Shown: one piece after another, positions 48,503 to 59,633 of the stretch
Layout: every line of letters starts with the position of its first letter
Position numbering within the stretch: position 1 is the stretch's first letter
Notes under the pieces: generated by a model
The model's database searches: none
Seen by the model: the letters and a program-made list of their open reading frames with translations, nothing else
What the model was told of the DNA's origin: nothing
Program-made: the position numbers and the translations under genes
DNA from: Pseudoxanthomonas indica
GTDB taxonomy: Bacteria > Pseudomonadota > Gammaproteobacteria > Xanthomonadales > Xanthomonadaceae
DNA length: 64,000 bases
Assembly: GCF_900167565.1 (NCBI RefSeq)
Contig: NZ_FUZV01000002.1
Coordinates: 1,488,001-1,552,000, forward strand
Reading direction: 5' to 3'

Positions 48503-49618
48503 GTGTCCCACCCCGTCATCGGCATCATCGGCAGCGCAGGCGCGTATGGGCGCTGGCTGACCCGCTTCTTCCAGCAGCGCATGGGCCTGACCGTGGTGGG
48601 CCAGGATCCTGCCGACCCGGCCAGCCTCAGTCCGCAGGCATTGCTGCAGGCAGCGGACGTACTGGTGTTCTCGGCGCCGATTCGCCACACCGTGGCCATC
48701 ATCGAGCAGTACGTGACGTTGGCCGGAGGCCGCGAGGCGCGCCAGCTATGGCTGGATGTCACCTCGATCAAGGCCGGGCCCCTGGCCGCCATGGCGCGCT
48801 CGGGCGCCGAATTCGCCGGCCTGCATCCGATGACCGCGCCGCCCAAGGCGCCGACCTTGAAGGGCCGGGCCACGGTGATCTGCGAGTTGCGGCTGCAGCA
48901 CTGGCGCGGCTGGTTCGAGCAGTTGTTGCAGGCGCTGGAAGGCGAGTATGTCCGCGCCAGCCCGGAGCAACATGATCGGGTGATGGCGCTGGTGCAGGCC
49001 ATGGTCCACGCCAGCCACCTGGCCCAGGCCGGCGTGCTGCGCGAACAGGCCGCACAGGTGGGCGATCTGGCGAGCCTGATGCCGTTCCGCTCGGCGTCGT
49101 TCGAGATGGACGCCGCCATCCTCAGCCGCATCCTGTCCCTCAATCCGGCGATTTACGAAGACATCCAGTTCGGCAATCCGCATGCCGGCGACATCCTCGC
49201 CGCGCTGGGCGTGCAGCTCGCGCGCATGGCGCAGCTGGTCGGGCAGGGCGACGAAGCCGCCCGCGCCGCGTTCCGGCAGGAGTTCCTGCTCGATAACCGC
49301 CAGGCCATTGGCGCCACGGCGCTGGTCGCGGGCAACTATCACTACGAACGCATCGGCTACCTGCTCGCCGACCTGGCCGGCGTGCGCGCCATCAGCGTGC
49401 ACCTGCCGGAAGACCGACCCGGCTCGTTGCGCGAGTTGCTGCAGATCTTCGAACGCGAGGGCATCAGCCTGTCCTCGATCCATTCCTCGCGCACGCCGGA
49501 AGGCGAAGTGCATTTTCGCATCGGCTTCGAGACTGCCCTGGACCCGGAGCGCCTGCAACAGGCCGCACGCGCAATCGACGCCAGTGGCCTGGGCCGCATC
49601 CTGGAGATTCCCGCATGA
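48503..49618 (+). CDS. tyrA: Prephenate dehydrogenase with C-terminal ACT domain
   Basis: A 371-residue enzyme of tyrosine synthesis that oxidatively decarboxylates prephenate. The N-terminal nucleotide-binding motif is VIGIIGSAGAYGRWL, followed by LVFSAPIRHTVAIIEQYV and GLHPMTAPPKAPTLKGR. The ACT domain at about residues 295-371 (SVHLPEDRPGSLRELLQIFE) is the usual site for feedback by tyrosine. The GTG at 48503 has GGAG 9 bases upstream, inside a palindrome. The frame is open far upstream without family sequence. It overlaps the MOSC gene as ATGA. Confidence 0.88.
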   Translation: MSHPVIGIIGSAGAYGRWLTRFFQQRMGLTVVGQDPADPASLSPQALLQAADVLVFSAPIRHTVAIIEQYVTLAGGREARQLWLDVTSIKAGPLAAMARSGAEFAGLHPMTAPPKAPTLKGRATVICELRLQHWRGWFEQLLQALEGEYVRASPEQHDRVMALVQAMVHASHLAQAGVLREQAAQVGDLASLMPFRSASFEMDAAILSRILSLNPAIYEDIQFGNPHAGDILAALGVQLARMAQLVGQGDEAARAAFRQEFLLDNRQAIGATALVAGNYHYERIGYLLADLAGVRAISVHLPEDRPGSLRELLQIFEREGISLSSIHSSRTPEGEVHFRIGFETALDPERLQQAARAIDASGLGRILEIPA

Positions 49619-50328
49619 GTCTGGACAATTCCGCCGCCGCCACCGTCATCGACGCGGTGTTGTGCGGCAAGGTGGTGGACTTCACCCGTCCTGGCTCGCG
49701 CAGCGCCATTGCCAAACAGCCCGTCAGCGCGGCGGTGGTGGTGGGCAAACTCGGCTTGAGCGGTGACGAGCAGGGCGACCTGCGCGTACATGGCGGTCCG
49801 GACAAGGCCGTGCATCACTATCCGCATGATCACTACGCCGGCTGGCGCGCGGATATCGGCGCGCATCCGCTGCTGGAGGCGCCGGGCGCGTTTGGCGAGA
49901 ACCTCAGTTCGACCGGACTGACCGAGGGCGATGTCTGCCTGGGTGATCGCTTCCGGCTCGGCACGGCGCTGGTCGAGGTCTCGCAGTCACGCCAGCCGTG
50001 CTGGAAGTTGTCGGATCGCTTCCAGCGGGTCGACATGGCGCGGCGTGTGCAGGACAGTGGCCGCACGGGCTGGTATTACCGGGTGCTGGAAGAGGGCAGG
50101 CTGGAAGTCGGTGATCGCCTGGAGCTGACTGACCGCCCCTATCCGCAGTGGCCGCTGAGCCGGATCATCGAAGTCCTTTATCAGCGCACCCTGGAGCCCG
50201 CGGTGCTGGCCGACATCCTGCGCTTGCCACTGGTGCCGTCCTGGCGCTCGCTGTTCGAGCGCCGGCAACAGCACGGCCAGACCGAAAGCTGGAACAAGCG
50301 CCTGACTGGCCTGGCCGATTCCCACTAA
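49615..50328 (+). CDS. MOSC-domain protein (YiiM-like)
   Basis: A 237-residue MOSC protein. The blocks LSGDEQGDLRVHGGPDKAVH, GAFGENLSSTGLTEGDVCLG and VEVSQSRQPCWKLSDRF (with the conserved cysteine that binds molybdopterin sulfur in the superfamily) are typical of YiiM. YiiM-type proteins reduce N-hydroxylated compounds in other bacteria; that role is inferred. It overlaps the tyrA stop by 4 bases, so it is translationally coupled, and it ends 9 bases before dapB. Confidence 0.9.
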   Translation: MSLDNSAAATVIDAVLCGKVVDFTRPGSRSAIAKQPVSAAVVVGKLGLSGDEQGDLRVHGGPDKAVHHYPHDHYAGWRADIGAHPLLEAPGAFGENLSSTGLTEGDVCLGDRFRLGTALVEVSQSRQPCWKLSDRFQRVDMARRVQDSGRTGWYYRVLEEGRLEVGDRLELTDRPYPQWPLSRIIEVLYQRTLEPAVLADILRLPLVPSWRSLFERRQQHGQTESWNKRLTGLADSH

Positions 50329-50337
50329 GATGCGGAC

Positions 50338-51057
50338 ATGAACAGCACCCCGATTCGAGTCCTCATCCATGGCGCGTCCGGTCGCATGGGCCAGGCGCTG
50401 CTGCGCCTGGCGGCGGAACAACCGCACCACCTGCAGGTGGTCGCGGCGGTGACCCGGCGTGCCCCCGTGCAACGGGTGGTGGAGGGCGTGCCGTATTTCG
50501 CCGCCAGTGAACTCAATGGCACGCCCGCGTTCGATGTCGCCATCGATTTCAGCCTGCCCGAAGGTTTCGACCCGGTGCTGGCCCTGTGCCTGCAGCGCAA
50601 GGCCGCGCTGGTATCCGGCACCACCGGTCTGGACGAGCAGCAGCAACACGCCTTGCAGGCTGCGGCGCAACAGATTCCTTTGCTGTGGGCGTCCAACTTC
50701 AGCCTGGGCGTGGCCGTGCTGGCCGAACTGGTGGAACGCGCCGCCGCCGCGCTGTCGGGCTGGGACTGCGACGTGATCGAATCCCATCACGTACACAAGA
50801 AGGATGCCCCTTCGGGTACTGCCATCACCCTGGGCCAAGCAGCCGCGGCGTCGGGCGCCCATCCGCACTACGCCAGCCTGCGTGCCGGCGACATCGTCGG
50901 CGAACACCAGGTGCAGTTCACCGGTCTGGGCGAACGCATCGAGCTGATCCACCGTGCAACCAACCGCGACATCTTCGCGCGCGGCGCCCTGCATGCGGCG
51001 CAGCGGCTGCATGGGCGTGCGCCGGCGCTGTATCGCGTGCGCGATCTGCTGGATTGA
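50338..51057 (+). CDS. dapB: 4-hydroxy-tetrahydrodipicolinate reductase
   Basis: A 239-residue enzyme of the lysine/diaminopimelate pathway that reduces HTPA to tetrahydrodipicolinate with NAD(P)H. The dinucleotide site is VLIHGASGRMGQALL; the substrate-binding motif is SHHVHKKDAPSGTA at about residues 147-160; FSLGVAVLAELVERA precedes it. Length is slightly shorter than E. coli DapB. The ribosome binding site is weak. It is third in a tyrA-MOSC-dapB run and 207 bases before carA. Confidence 0.94.
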   Translation: MNSTPIRVLIHGASGRMGQALLRLAAEQPHHLQVVAAVTRRAPVQRVVEGVPYFAASELNGTPAFDVAIDFSLPEGFDPVLALCLQRKAALVSGTTGLDEQQQHALQAAAQQIPLLWASNFSLGVAVLAELVERAAAALSGWDCDVIESHHVHKKDAPSGTAITLGQAAAASGAHPHYASLRAGDIVGEHQVQFTGLGERIELIHRATNRDIFARGALHAAQRLHGRAPALYRVRDLLD

Positions 51058-51264
51058 GATTGGTCTGCCCCTGCGCCTACTTTGCTGAATACGGCGGGGC
51101 GATGATGTCGGAAATGTGAAAAAGGGTGGCGCGGACGAGGTCGCGCCCGTACAATTCCCGCTCGCCTGCTTACCCATCGCCCCGGACCGGATTGACGCCG
51201 TGTTCGCGGTTTCTTGCAACCGCAAGTCGGTGGTGCAGGGTTCCTCCACCCCAAGGCGAACCCC
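51058..51264 (+). promoter_or_regulatory. carA upstream region
   Basis: About 207 bp. It holds a TACAAT at 51150-51155 (possible -10, with no good -35 at 17 bases), a TTGACG near 51192, and a small hairpin CTTGC-AACC-GCAAG at about 51212-51225. Promoters of car operons in proteobacteria are usually regulated by pyrimidines and arginine. I could not locate an operator with confidence. Confidence 0.4.
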
Positions 51265-52389
51265 GTGACTGAACCCGCAATTCTCGTACTCGAAGACGGC
51301 ACCGTATTCGAGGGCGAATCCGTAGGCGCGAACGGCCTGTCCGTCGGCGAAGTGGTGTTCAACACCGCCATGACCGGCTATCAGGAGATCCTGACCGATC
51401 CGTCCTACGCCCGTCAGCTGGTCACTCTGACCTATCCCCATATCGGCAACACCGGCTGCACCGACCAGGACGACGAAGCGTCGCAGGTCTGGTCGGCCGG
51501 CTTGATCGTGCGCGATGTGCCGCGCCGTCCCAGCAACTGGCGCAGCCAGGTGGCGCTGCCGGAATGGCTGCAGGCACGCGGCATCGTCGCCATCGCCGGC
51601 ATCGACACCCGCAAGCTGACCCGGATCCTGCGCGACAAGGGCGCGCAGAACGGCGCGCTGATGGCCGGCCCGGATCTGGACGTGGACAAGGCGCTGGAAG
51701 CGGCGCGCAAGTTCCCAGGCCTGAAGGGCATGGATCTGGCCAAGGTGGTCTCCACGCAGAAGACCTACACCTGGAGCGATGGCCAGCTGGATCTGGATCG
51801 CAACCAGTTTGTCCGCGCCGAACCGCGTTTCAAGGTCGTGGCCTACGACTACGGCGTCAAGGTCAACATCCTGCGCATGCTGGCCGAGCGCGGCTGCGAA
51901 GTGATCGTGGTGCCGGCGCAGACGCCGGCCACCGAGGTGCTGGCGATGCAGCCGGATGGCGTGTTCCTGTCCAACGGTCCCGGCGACCCGGCGCCGTGCG
52001 ACTACGCCATCAGCGCCATCCGCGAATTCATCGACCGCAAGATTCCGACCTTCGGCATCTGCCTGGGCCACCAACTGCTGGCGCTGGCCGCGGGTGCGCA
52101 GACGCTGAAGATGGGCCACGGTCATCACGGCGCCAATCATCCGGTGCAGGACCTGGACAGCGGCAAGGTCATGATCACCTCGCAGAACCACGGCTTTGCG
52201 GTGGACGAAAGCACGCTGCCGGCCAATGTGCGGGTGATTCACCGCTCGCTGTTCGACGGCACCAACCAGGGCATCGAACTGACTGACGCGCCGGCGTTCT
52301 CCTTCCAGGGTCACCCGGAAGCCTCACCCGGCCCGCACGATGTGGCGCCGCTGTTCGATCGCTTCATCCGCAGCATGGAGGCGCGTTGA
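51265..52389 (+). CDS. carA: Carbamoyl-phosphate synthase small subunit (glutamine amidotransferase)
   Basis: A 374-residue subunit that hydrolyses glutamine and passes ammonia to CarB. The N-terminal domain starts [20 protein letters not shown] and includes [20 protein letters not shown]. The class I GATase has the nucleophile in [14 protein letters not shown] and the late [10 protein letters not shown] with catalytic His and Glu. The GTG at 51265 has AAGGCGAA 5-8 bases upstream; the upstream frame lacks family sequence. The stop overlaps the next gene as TGATG. It is separated from carB by one small gene. Confidence 0.96.
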   Translation: MTEPAILVLEDGTVFEGESVGANGLSVGEVVFNTAMTGYQEILTDPSYARQLVTLTYPHIGNTGCTDQDDEASQVWSAGLIVRDVPRRPSNWRSQVALPEWLQARGIVAIAGIDTRKLTRILRDKGAQNGALMAGPDLDVDKALEAARKFPGLKGMDLAKVVSTQKTYTWSDGQLDLDRNQFVRAEPRFKVVAYDYGVKVNILRMLAERGCEVIVVPAQTPATEVLAMQPDGVFLSNGPGDPAPCDYAISAIREFIDRKIPTFGICLGHQLLALAAGAQTLKMGHGHHGANHPVQDLDSGKVMITSQNHGFAVDESTLPANVRVIHRSLFDGTNQGIELTDAPAFSFQGHPEASPGPHDVAPLFDRFIRSMEAR

Positions 52390-53027
52390 TGTCCTTTCGT
52401 CGTGGTCTTGCCGCATTGCTGGCCATCGGCTTGCTGCCGGCCGTCGCGCTGGCGCAGACCGGCAAAACCCAGGCCGATCCGATCGACCTGATGACCGACG
52501 CCTTGGTGACCATGTTCCCGGTGGGCGATGTGATGCAGGACGCCGCCGACAAGGATCCGACCTGGCCGTTGCAGGACAAAGCCAGTGCGGTGCCGGCGAA
52601 CCAATTGATCTGCCTGCGCAACGAACTTTCGCGTGAGGGCTTCCGCCGCAACAAGCGCCTGGAAGTGGTGGAGTACGCGCAGCAGCATGCCGCCAACTTT
52701 GCCGATGAAACCCGCAAGGCCCAGGCCGTTGCGCCGGTGATGGCGCGCATGGTGGGCGCCGGTATCGTCGCCGCCAACACCGGCACCGAACTGGACCCGA
52801 CCTCGGCGCTGAAGAACACGACGGTGGACGAACTGCTGGTGTTCAACGATGTGTTCCGCGATCCCAAGTACCGGGACCTGCGCGAGCTGACCGGCTTTGG
52901 CGACATCCTCTCGTTCGAGAACGGCCGCCAGGAAGAAGCCGGCAAGGCCACCGGCGAGAAGATTGTGGTGACGCTGATGCTCAAGGCCATGAAGACCTGC
53001 GAAGTCGAACCGAGCGCGCTGATCTGA
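52389..53027 (+). CDS. Secreted hypothetical protein between carA and carB
   Basis: A 212-residue protein with a clear signal peptide ([20 protein letters not shown], then LAQ). The mature part has DPIDLMTDALVTMFPVGDVM and two cysteines (one in NQLICLRNELS and one in MKTCEVEP near the C terminus) that could form a disulfide. I do not recognise a family. The ATG overlaps the carA stop (TGATG), so it is coupled to carA, which is odd for a periplasmic protein placed inside a biosynthetic operon. It could sense or support envelope functions; no function can be assigned. Confidence 0.8.
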   Translation: MSFRRGLAALLAIGLLPAVALAQTGKTQADPIDLMTDALVTMFPVGDVMQDAADKDPTWPLQDKASAVPANQLICLRNELSREGFRRNKRLEVVEYAQQHAANFADETRKAQAVAPVMARMVGAGIVAANTGTELDPTSALKNTTVDELLVFNDVFRDPKYRDLRELTGFGDILSFENGRQEEAGKATGEKIVVTLMLKAMKTCEVEPSALI

Positions 53028-53114
53028 TCCGGTTGTAATGCGTCATGCCGCAGCGCCTGCCGGCGCGCGGCTCCCAGGCTCCGGCCTCACGAAATTTGCG
53101 GAAGTAGAACGACC

Positions 53115-56353
<3,239 letters not shown>

Positions 56354-56357
<4 letters not shown>

Positions 56358-56830
56358 GAGCACCACTGACCACCAAGGGCGCGCTGCGTCTGCGCCAGGA
56401 ACTGGACAACCTCAAGACGGTCAAGCGGCCGGAAGTGATCACCGCGATCGCCGAGGCGCGCGCGCATGGCGATCTGAAAGAGAACGCCGAGTATCACGCC
56501 GCGCGTGAGCAACAGGGTTTCATCGAAGGCCGGATCAAGCAGCTGGAAAGCGAGCTGTCGCATTCGGAAATCATCGACGTCAGCAAGCTCAACGCCGGTT
56601 CGCGCATTGTCTTCGGCGCCACCGTGACGTTGGCCGACGTGGAAACCGACGAAGAGAAGCGTTACCAGGTGGTGGGGGATCTGGAAGCGGACATCAAGCA
56701 GGGCCTGATCGCGATTTCCTCGCCGCTGGCCCGCGCCCTGATCGGCAAGCACGAAGGTGACGCGGTCACCATCGATGCGCCTGCCGGCCAGCGCGAATAC
56801 GAAATCGTCAGCGTCGCCTACGCCGACTGA
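56354..56830 (+). CDS. greA: Transcription elongation factor GreA
   Basis: A 158-residue factor that rescues backtracked RNA polymerase by stimulating transcript cleavage. The N-terminal coiled coil carries the acidic tip in [20 protein letters not shown]. The C-terminal FKBP-like domain has [20 protein letters not shown] and [16 protein letters not shown]. The start is GTG overlapping the carB stop (GTGA), so it is coupled to carB. It is followed by rpfE and recJ, the standard xanthomonad order. Confidence 0.96.
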
Positions 56831-56838
56831 CGCCGGCC

Positions 56839-57786
56839 ATGGCCAGCGCCACCTTGTTGCTGCCCGAGCGCAGCCGATTGGCCGGGCAGGGTTTGCCGGC
56901 CGAAGTGGCGCGCGCCCTCGGTCGCGCCGATCGCAGCCAGGTCGAAGCCGGCGAGCAGGCGCAGCTACGCCGCTATTTCCAGCTTGTGCCGGATCACTGG
57001 CCGGTGGCGGCGCTGACCCGGCAGCTGGATGCCGGTGACAGTGAAGGCTCGGCCTGGGTACGCGCCGATCCTGCTCGCATTTCGCCGGACATGACCGGCG
57101 CACGCCTGCTCGCCCACGGTGAAGCCTTGGCGGTGGATGCCGACGATCTGGCTCAGCTGTTGCCCACGCTCAAGCCGCTGTTCGGCGATGCTGGCGTGCT
57201 GCTGGATGCGCCGCATCCGGCGCGCTGGTACCTGCGCCTGCCGCGCGAATCGCAATTGCCGGCCTTTGCCGCCATCGATGATGTGCTGGGCGACGATCTG
57301 TTCGGCCACCTGCCCGAGGGTGATGCCGGCCGCCGCTGGCGCGCCCTGCTCAGCGAAGTGCAGGTGGTGCTGCACAACCACCCTTGGAATGCGCGGCGCG
57401 TCGCGGCCGGCCTGGCGCCGATCAATTCCCTGTGGTTCTGGGGCGGTGGGGTGATGCCGCATTCCATCAGCACGCCGTTCAAGCAAATCAAGAGTCCGGA
57501 TGTGCTGCTGCGCTCTTTGGCGTTGGTGGCAGGCGTGTCGCGCGATGCCGCCGATGGCCAGGAAGTGGATGCCTTGATCGATCTGCGCCATCTGCGCGGC
57601 CTGGATGTGTTTGCCCGCGACGCCGTCGTGCCCTTGCTGGCTGCCTTGCAGCGGCGCGAGTTGGACAGCCTGCGCCTGGACTTCGCCGACGGTGCGCAGT
57701 TCGAGCTGCGCAACACGCAGCGCTGGCGCTTCTGGCGGCGCGCACTCACGCGGCTGGATGACAACGCGCCCGGCCTGAGCGCATGA
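56839..57786 (+). CDS. rpfE: RpfE-type protein (phosphoglycerate mutase-like, virulence-cluster gene)
   Basis: A 315-residue protein. The pattern MASATLLLPERSRLAGQGLP, the tryptophan-rich INSLWFWGGG near residues 194-203, and WFWGGGVMPHSISTPFKQIK mark the RpfE family, which databases place near cofactor-independent phosphoglycerate mutases. In Xanthomonas campestris rpfE lies between greA and recJ at the edge of the rpf quorum-sensing cluster; its biochemical role is unclear. The same position is kept here. The stop overlaps the recJ ATG (ATGA). Confidence 0.85.
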   Translation: MASATLLLPERSRLAGQGLPAEVARALGRADRSQVEAGEQAQLRRYFQLVPDHWPVAALTRQLDAGDSEGSAWVRADPARISPDMTGARLLAHGEALAVDADDLAQLLPTLKPLFGDAGVLLDAPHPARWYLRLPRESQLPAFAAIDDVLGDDLFGHLPEGDAGRRWRALLSEVQVVLHNHPWNARRVAAGLAPINSLWFWGGGVMPHSISTPFKQIKSPDVLLRSLALVAGVSRDAADGQEVDALIDLRHLRGLDVFARDAVVPLLAALQRRELDSLRLDFADGAQFELRNTQRWRFWRRALTRLDDNAPGLSA

Positions 57787-59552
57787 AAGCCAACCCACGC
57801 ATCCGACGCCGCCATGTGCCGGCGTCGGCCGCGACATGGCCCGAGCAGGTGCTGCCGCTGTTGCAACGCATCTATGCAGGGCGCGGCGCCCTTGATGTCG
57901 ATCAGGCACAACCGCGTCTGGCCCAGCTGCTGCCACCCGAGGGCTTGAGTGGGCTTGCCGCGGCGGTGGGCCTGCTGCAGCTGGCCATCAACGCGCAACA
58001 GCACATCGTGGTGGTCGGCGACTTCGACTGCGACGGCGCGACCGCCTGCGCGGTGATGGTGCGCGGCCTGCGCATGCTGGGCGCGCAGCAGGTAACCGCC
58101 ACGGTGCCCAATCGCATGGTGCACGGCTATGGTCTGTCACCGTCGCTGGTGGATGAGATCGCCGCACTGCAGCCGGAACTGCTGGTCACCGTCGATCACG
58201 GCATCGCCTGCCATGCCGGCATCGCCAGCGCCAAGGCGCGCGGTTGGCAGGTGTTGGTGACCGATCACCATCTGCCCGGCGAGTCGCTGCCGGCCGCTGA
58301 TGTGATCGTCAATCCCAACCAGCGCGGCGACGGTTTCGCCAGCAAAGCCCTCGCCGGCGTCGGCGTTGCGTTCTACGTGCTGCTGGCATTGCGCCGTCAG
58401 CTTCGTGACGCAGGCGCATTTGCCGACGCAGGAGGGGCCGTAGGAGGGGCTTCAGCCTCGAACCCCACGACCCAACCCGACCTCAGCCAACTGCTCGATT
58501 TGGTGGCGGTCGGCACAGTCGCCGATCTGGTCCCGCTGGACACCAATAACCGCGCGATCGTCTCCGCTGGCCTGCGCCGCATCCGCCAGGGCCAAGCCAA
58601 CGCCGGCCTGAAAGCCCTGATTGAAGTGTCCGGCCGCGACCCACGCCACCTCACCGCCACCGACATCGGCTACGCCATTGCGCCGCGCTTGAACGCCGCC
58701 GGTCGTCTGGAAGACATGGCGCTGGGCATCGAATGCCTGCTCACCGACGATGCCGGCCAGGCACGCGAGATGGCCGAACTGCTCAACAGCATCAATGCCG
58801 AACGCCGTGGCGTGCAGCAGCAGATGACCGACGAAGCCAATGCCGCGCTCGCACGGTTGTCTGTCTTCGACGAAGCGCCACACGCCGTCTGCCTGTTTGA
58901 TGCCGACTGGCATCCCGGCGTGGTCGGACTGGTGGCCTCCAGGATCAAGGAAAGCCTGCATCGCCCGGTCATCGCGTTTGCGCCCGCCGAACCCGGTAGC
59001 GAGCAGCTGCGTGGTTCGGCGCGCTCGATTCCCGGCTTCCACATCCGTGACGCGCTGGCGGCCATCGATGCGCGCGCGCCCGGCTTGATCGTCCGCTTTG
59101 GCGGCCACGCGATGGCGGCCGGACTGAGTCTGGAACGCGCGCAGTTGGCTGCCTTCGAACGCGCCTTTGTCGAGGTGGCGCGCAGCCTGCTGGACGAGCA
59201 GCTGCTGCAGGCCGAACTGCTCAGCGATGGCGAGTTGCTGGCCGGCGAGTTCGACCGCCGCCATGCCGAGGCCCTGCGCGATGGTGGTCCCTGGGGCCAG
59301 GCGTTTCCGGAGCCGCTGTTCGATGGCCGATTCGAGGTGGTCGACTCGCGCAAGGTCGGCGACCGCCACCTCAAGCTGTCGCTGCGCGCACCGGGTCGCG
59401 CGCAGCCGATCGGTGCGATCCATTTCGGTGGCTGGCGTGAGCAGGCGTTGCCACGGCATATCCATGCGGCGTACCAGCTGGACACCGATGACTACCAGGA
59501 TCGGCGTGGCATCCAATTGATCCTGCGGCACTGGGAGCCGGTCGGCGACTAG
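57783..59552 (+). CDS. recJ: Single-stranded-DNA-specific exonuclease RecJ
   Basis: A 589-residue 5'-3' exonuclease of mismatch and recombination repair. The DHH-family motifs are visible: VVVGDFDCDGATACAVM, LVTVDHGIACHAGIASAK, and RFGGHAMAAGLSLERAQLAA (DHHA1). The core is complete. At about residues 215-238 a glycine/alanine-rich insert (FADAGGAVGGASASNPTTQP) comes from REP-like DNA at 58427-58470. The ATG overlaps rpfE by 4 bases. It ends the carA-to-recJ gene run. Confidence 0.95.
   Translation: MKANPRIRRRHVPASAATWPEQVLPLLQRIYAGRGALDVDQAQPRLAQLLPPEGLSGLAAAVGLLQLAINAQQHIVVVGDFDCDGATACAVMVRGLRMLGAQQVTATVPNRMVHGYGLSPSLVDEIAALQPELLVTVDHGIACHAGIASAKARGWQVLVTDHHLPGESLPAADVIVNPNQRGDGFASKALAGVGVAFYVLLALRRQLRDAGAFADAGGAVGGASASNPTTQPDLSQLLDLVAVGTVADLVPLDTNNRAIVSAGLRRIRQGQANAGLKALIEVSGRDPRHLTATDIGYAIAPRLNAAGRLEDMALGIECLLTDDAGQAREMAELLNSINAERRGVQQQMTDEANAALARLSVFDEAPHAVCLFDADWHPGVVGLVASRIKESLHRPVIAFAPAEPGSEQLRGSARSIPGFHIRDALAAIDARAPGLIVRFGGHAMAAGLSLERAQLAAFERAFVEVARSLLDEQLLQAELLSDGELLAGEFDRRHAEALRDGGPWGQAFPEPLFDGRFEVVDSRKVGDRHLKLSLRAPGRAQPIGAIHFGGWREQALPRHIHAAYQLDTDDYQDRRGIQLILRHWEPVGD
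58427..58470 (+). repeat. REP-like insertion inside recJ
   Basis: GTAGGAGGGGCTTCAGCCTC followed by GAACCCC (58440-58466) resembles the dispersed GTAGGAGCGGCTTCAGCCGCG-type REP of this family. The length is a multiple of three in effect, because the recJ frame continues. The encoded residues are low-complexity. Confidence 0.55.
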
Positions 59553-59633
59553 AACGCGGCAGGCCGAAGGAAAAACCCCATCCGGCCGTATGACGCGTTA
59601 AGCACAACACCTTCAACGCCAGGCAGGGATTGC

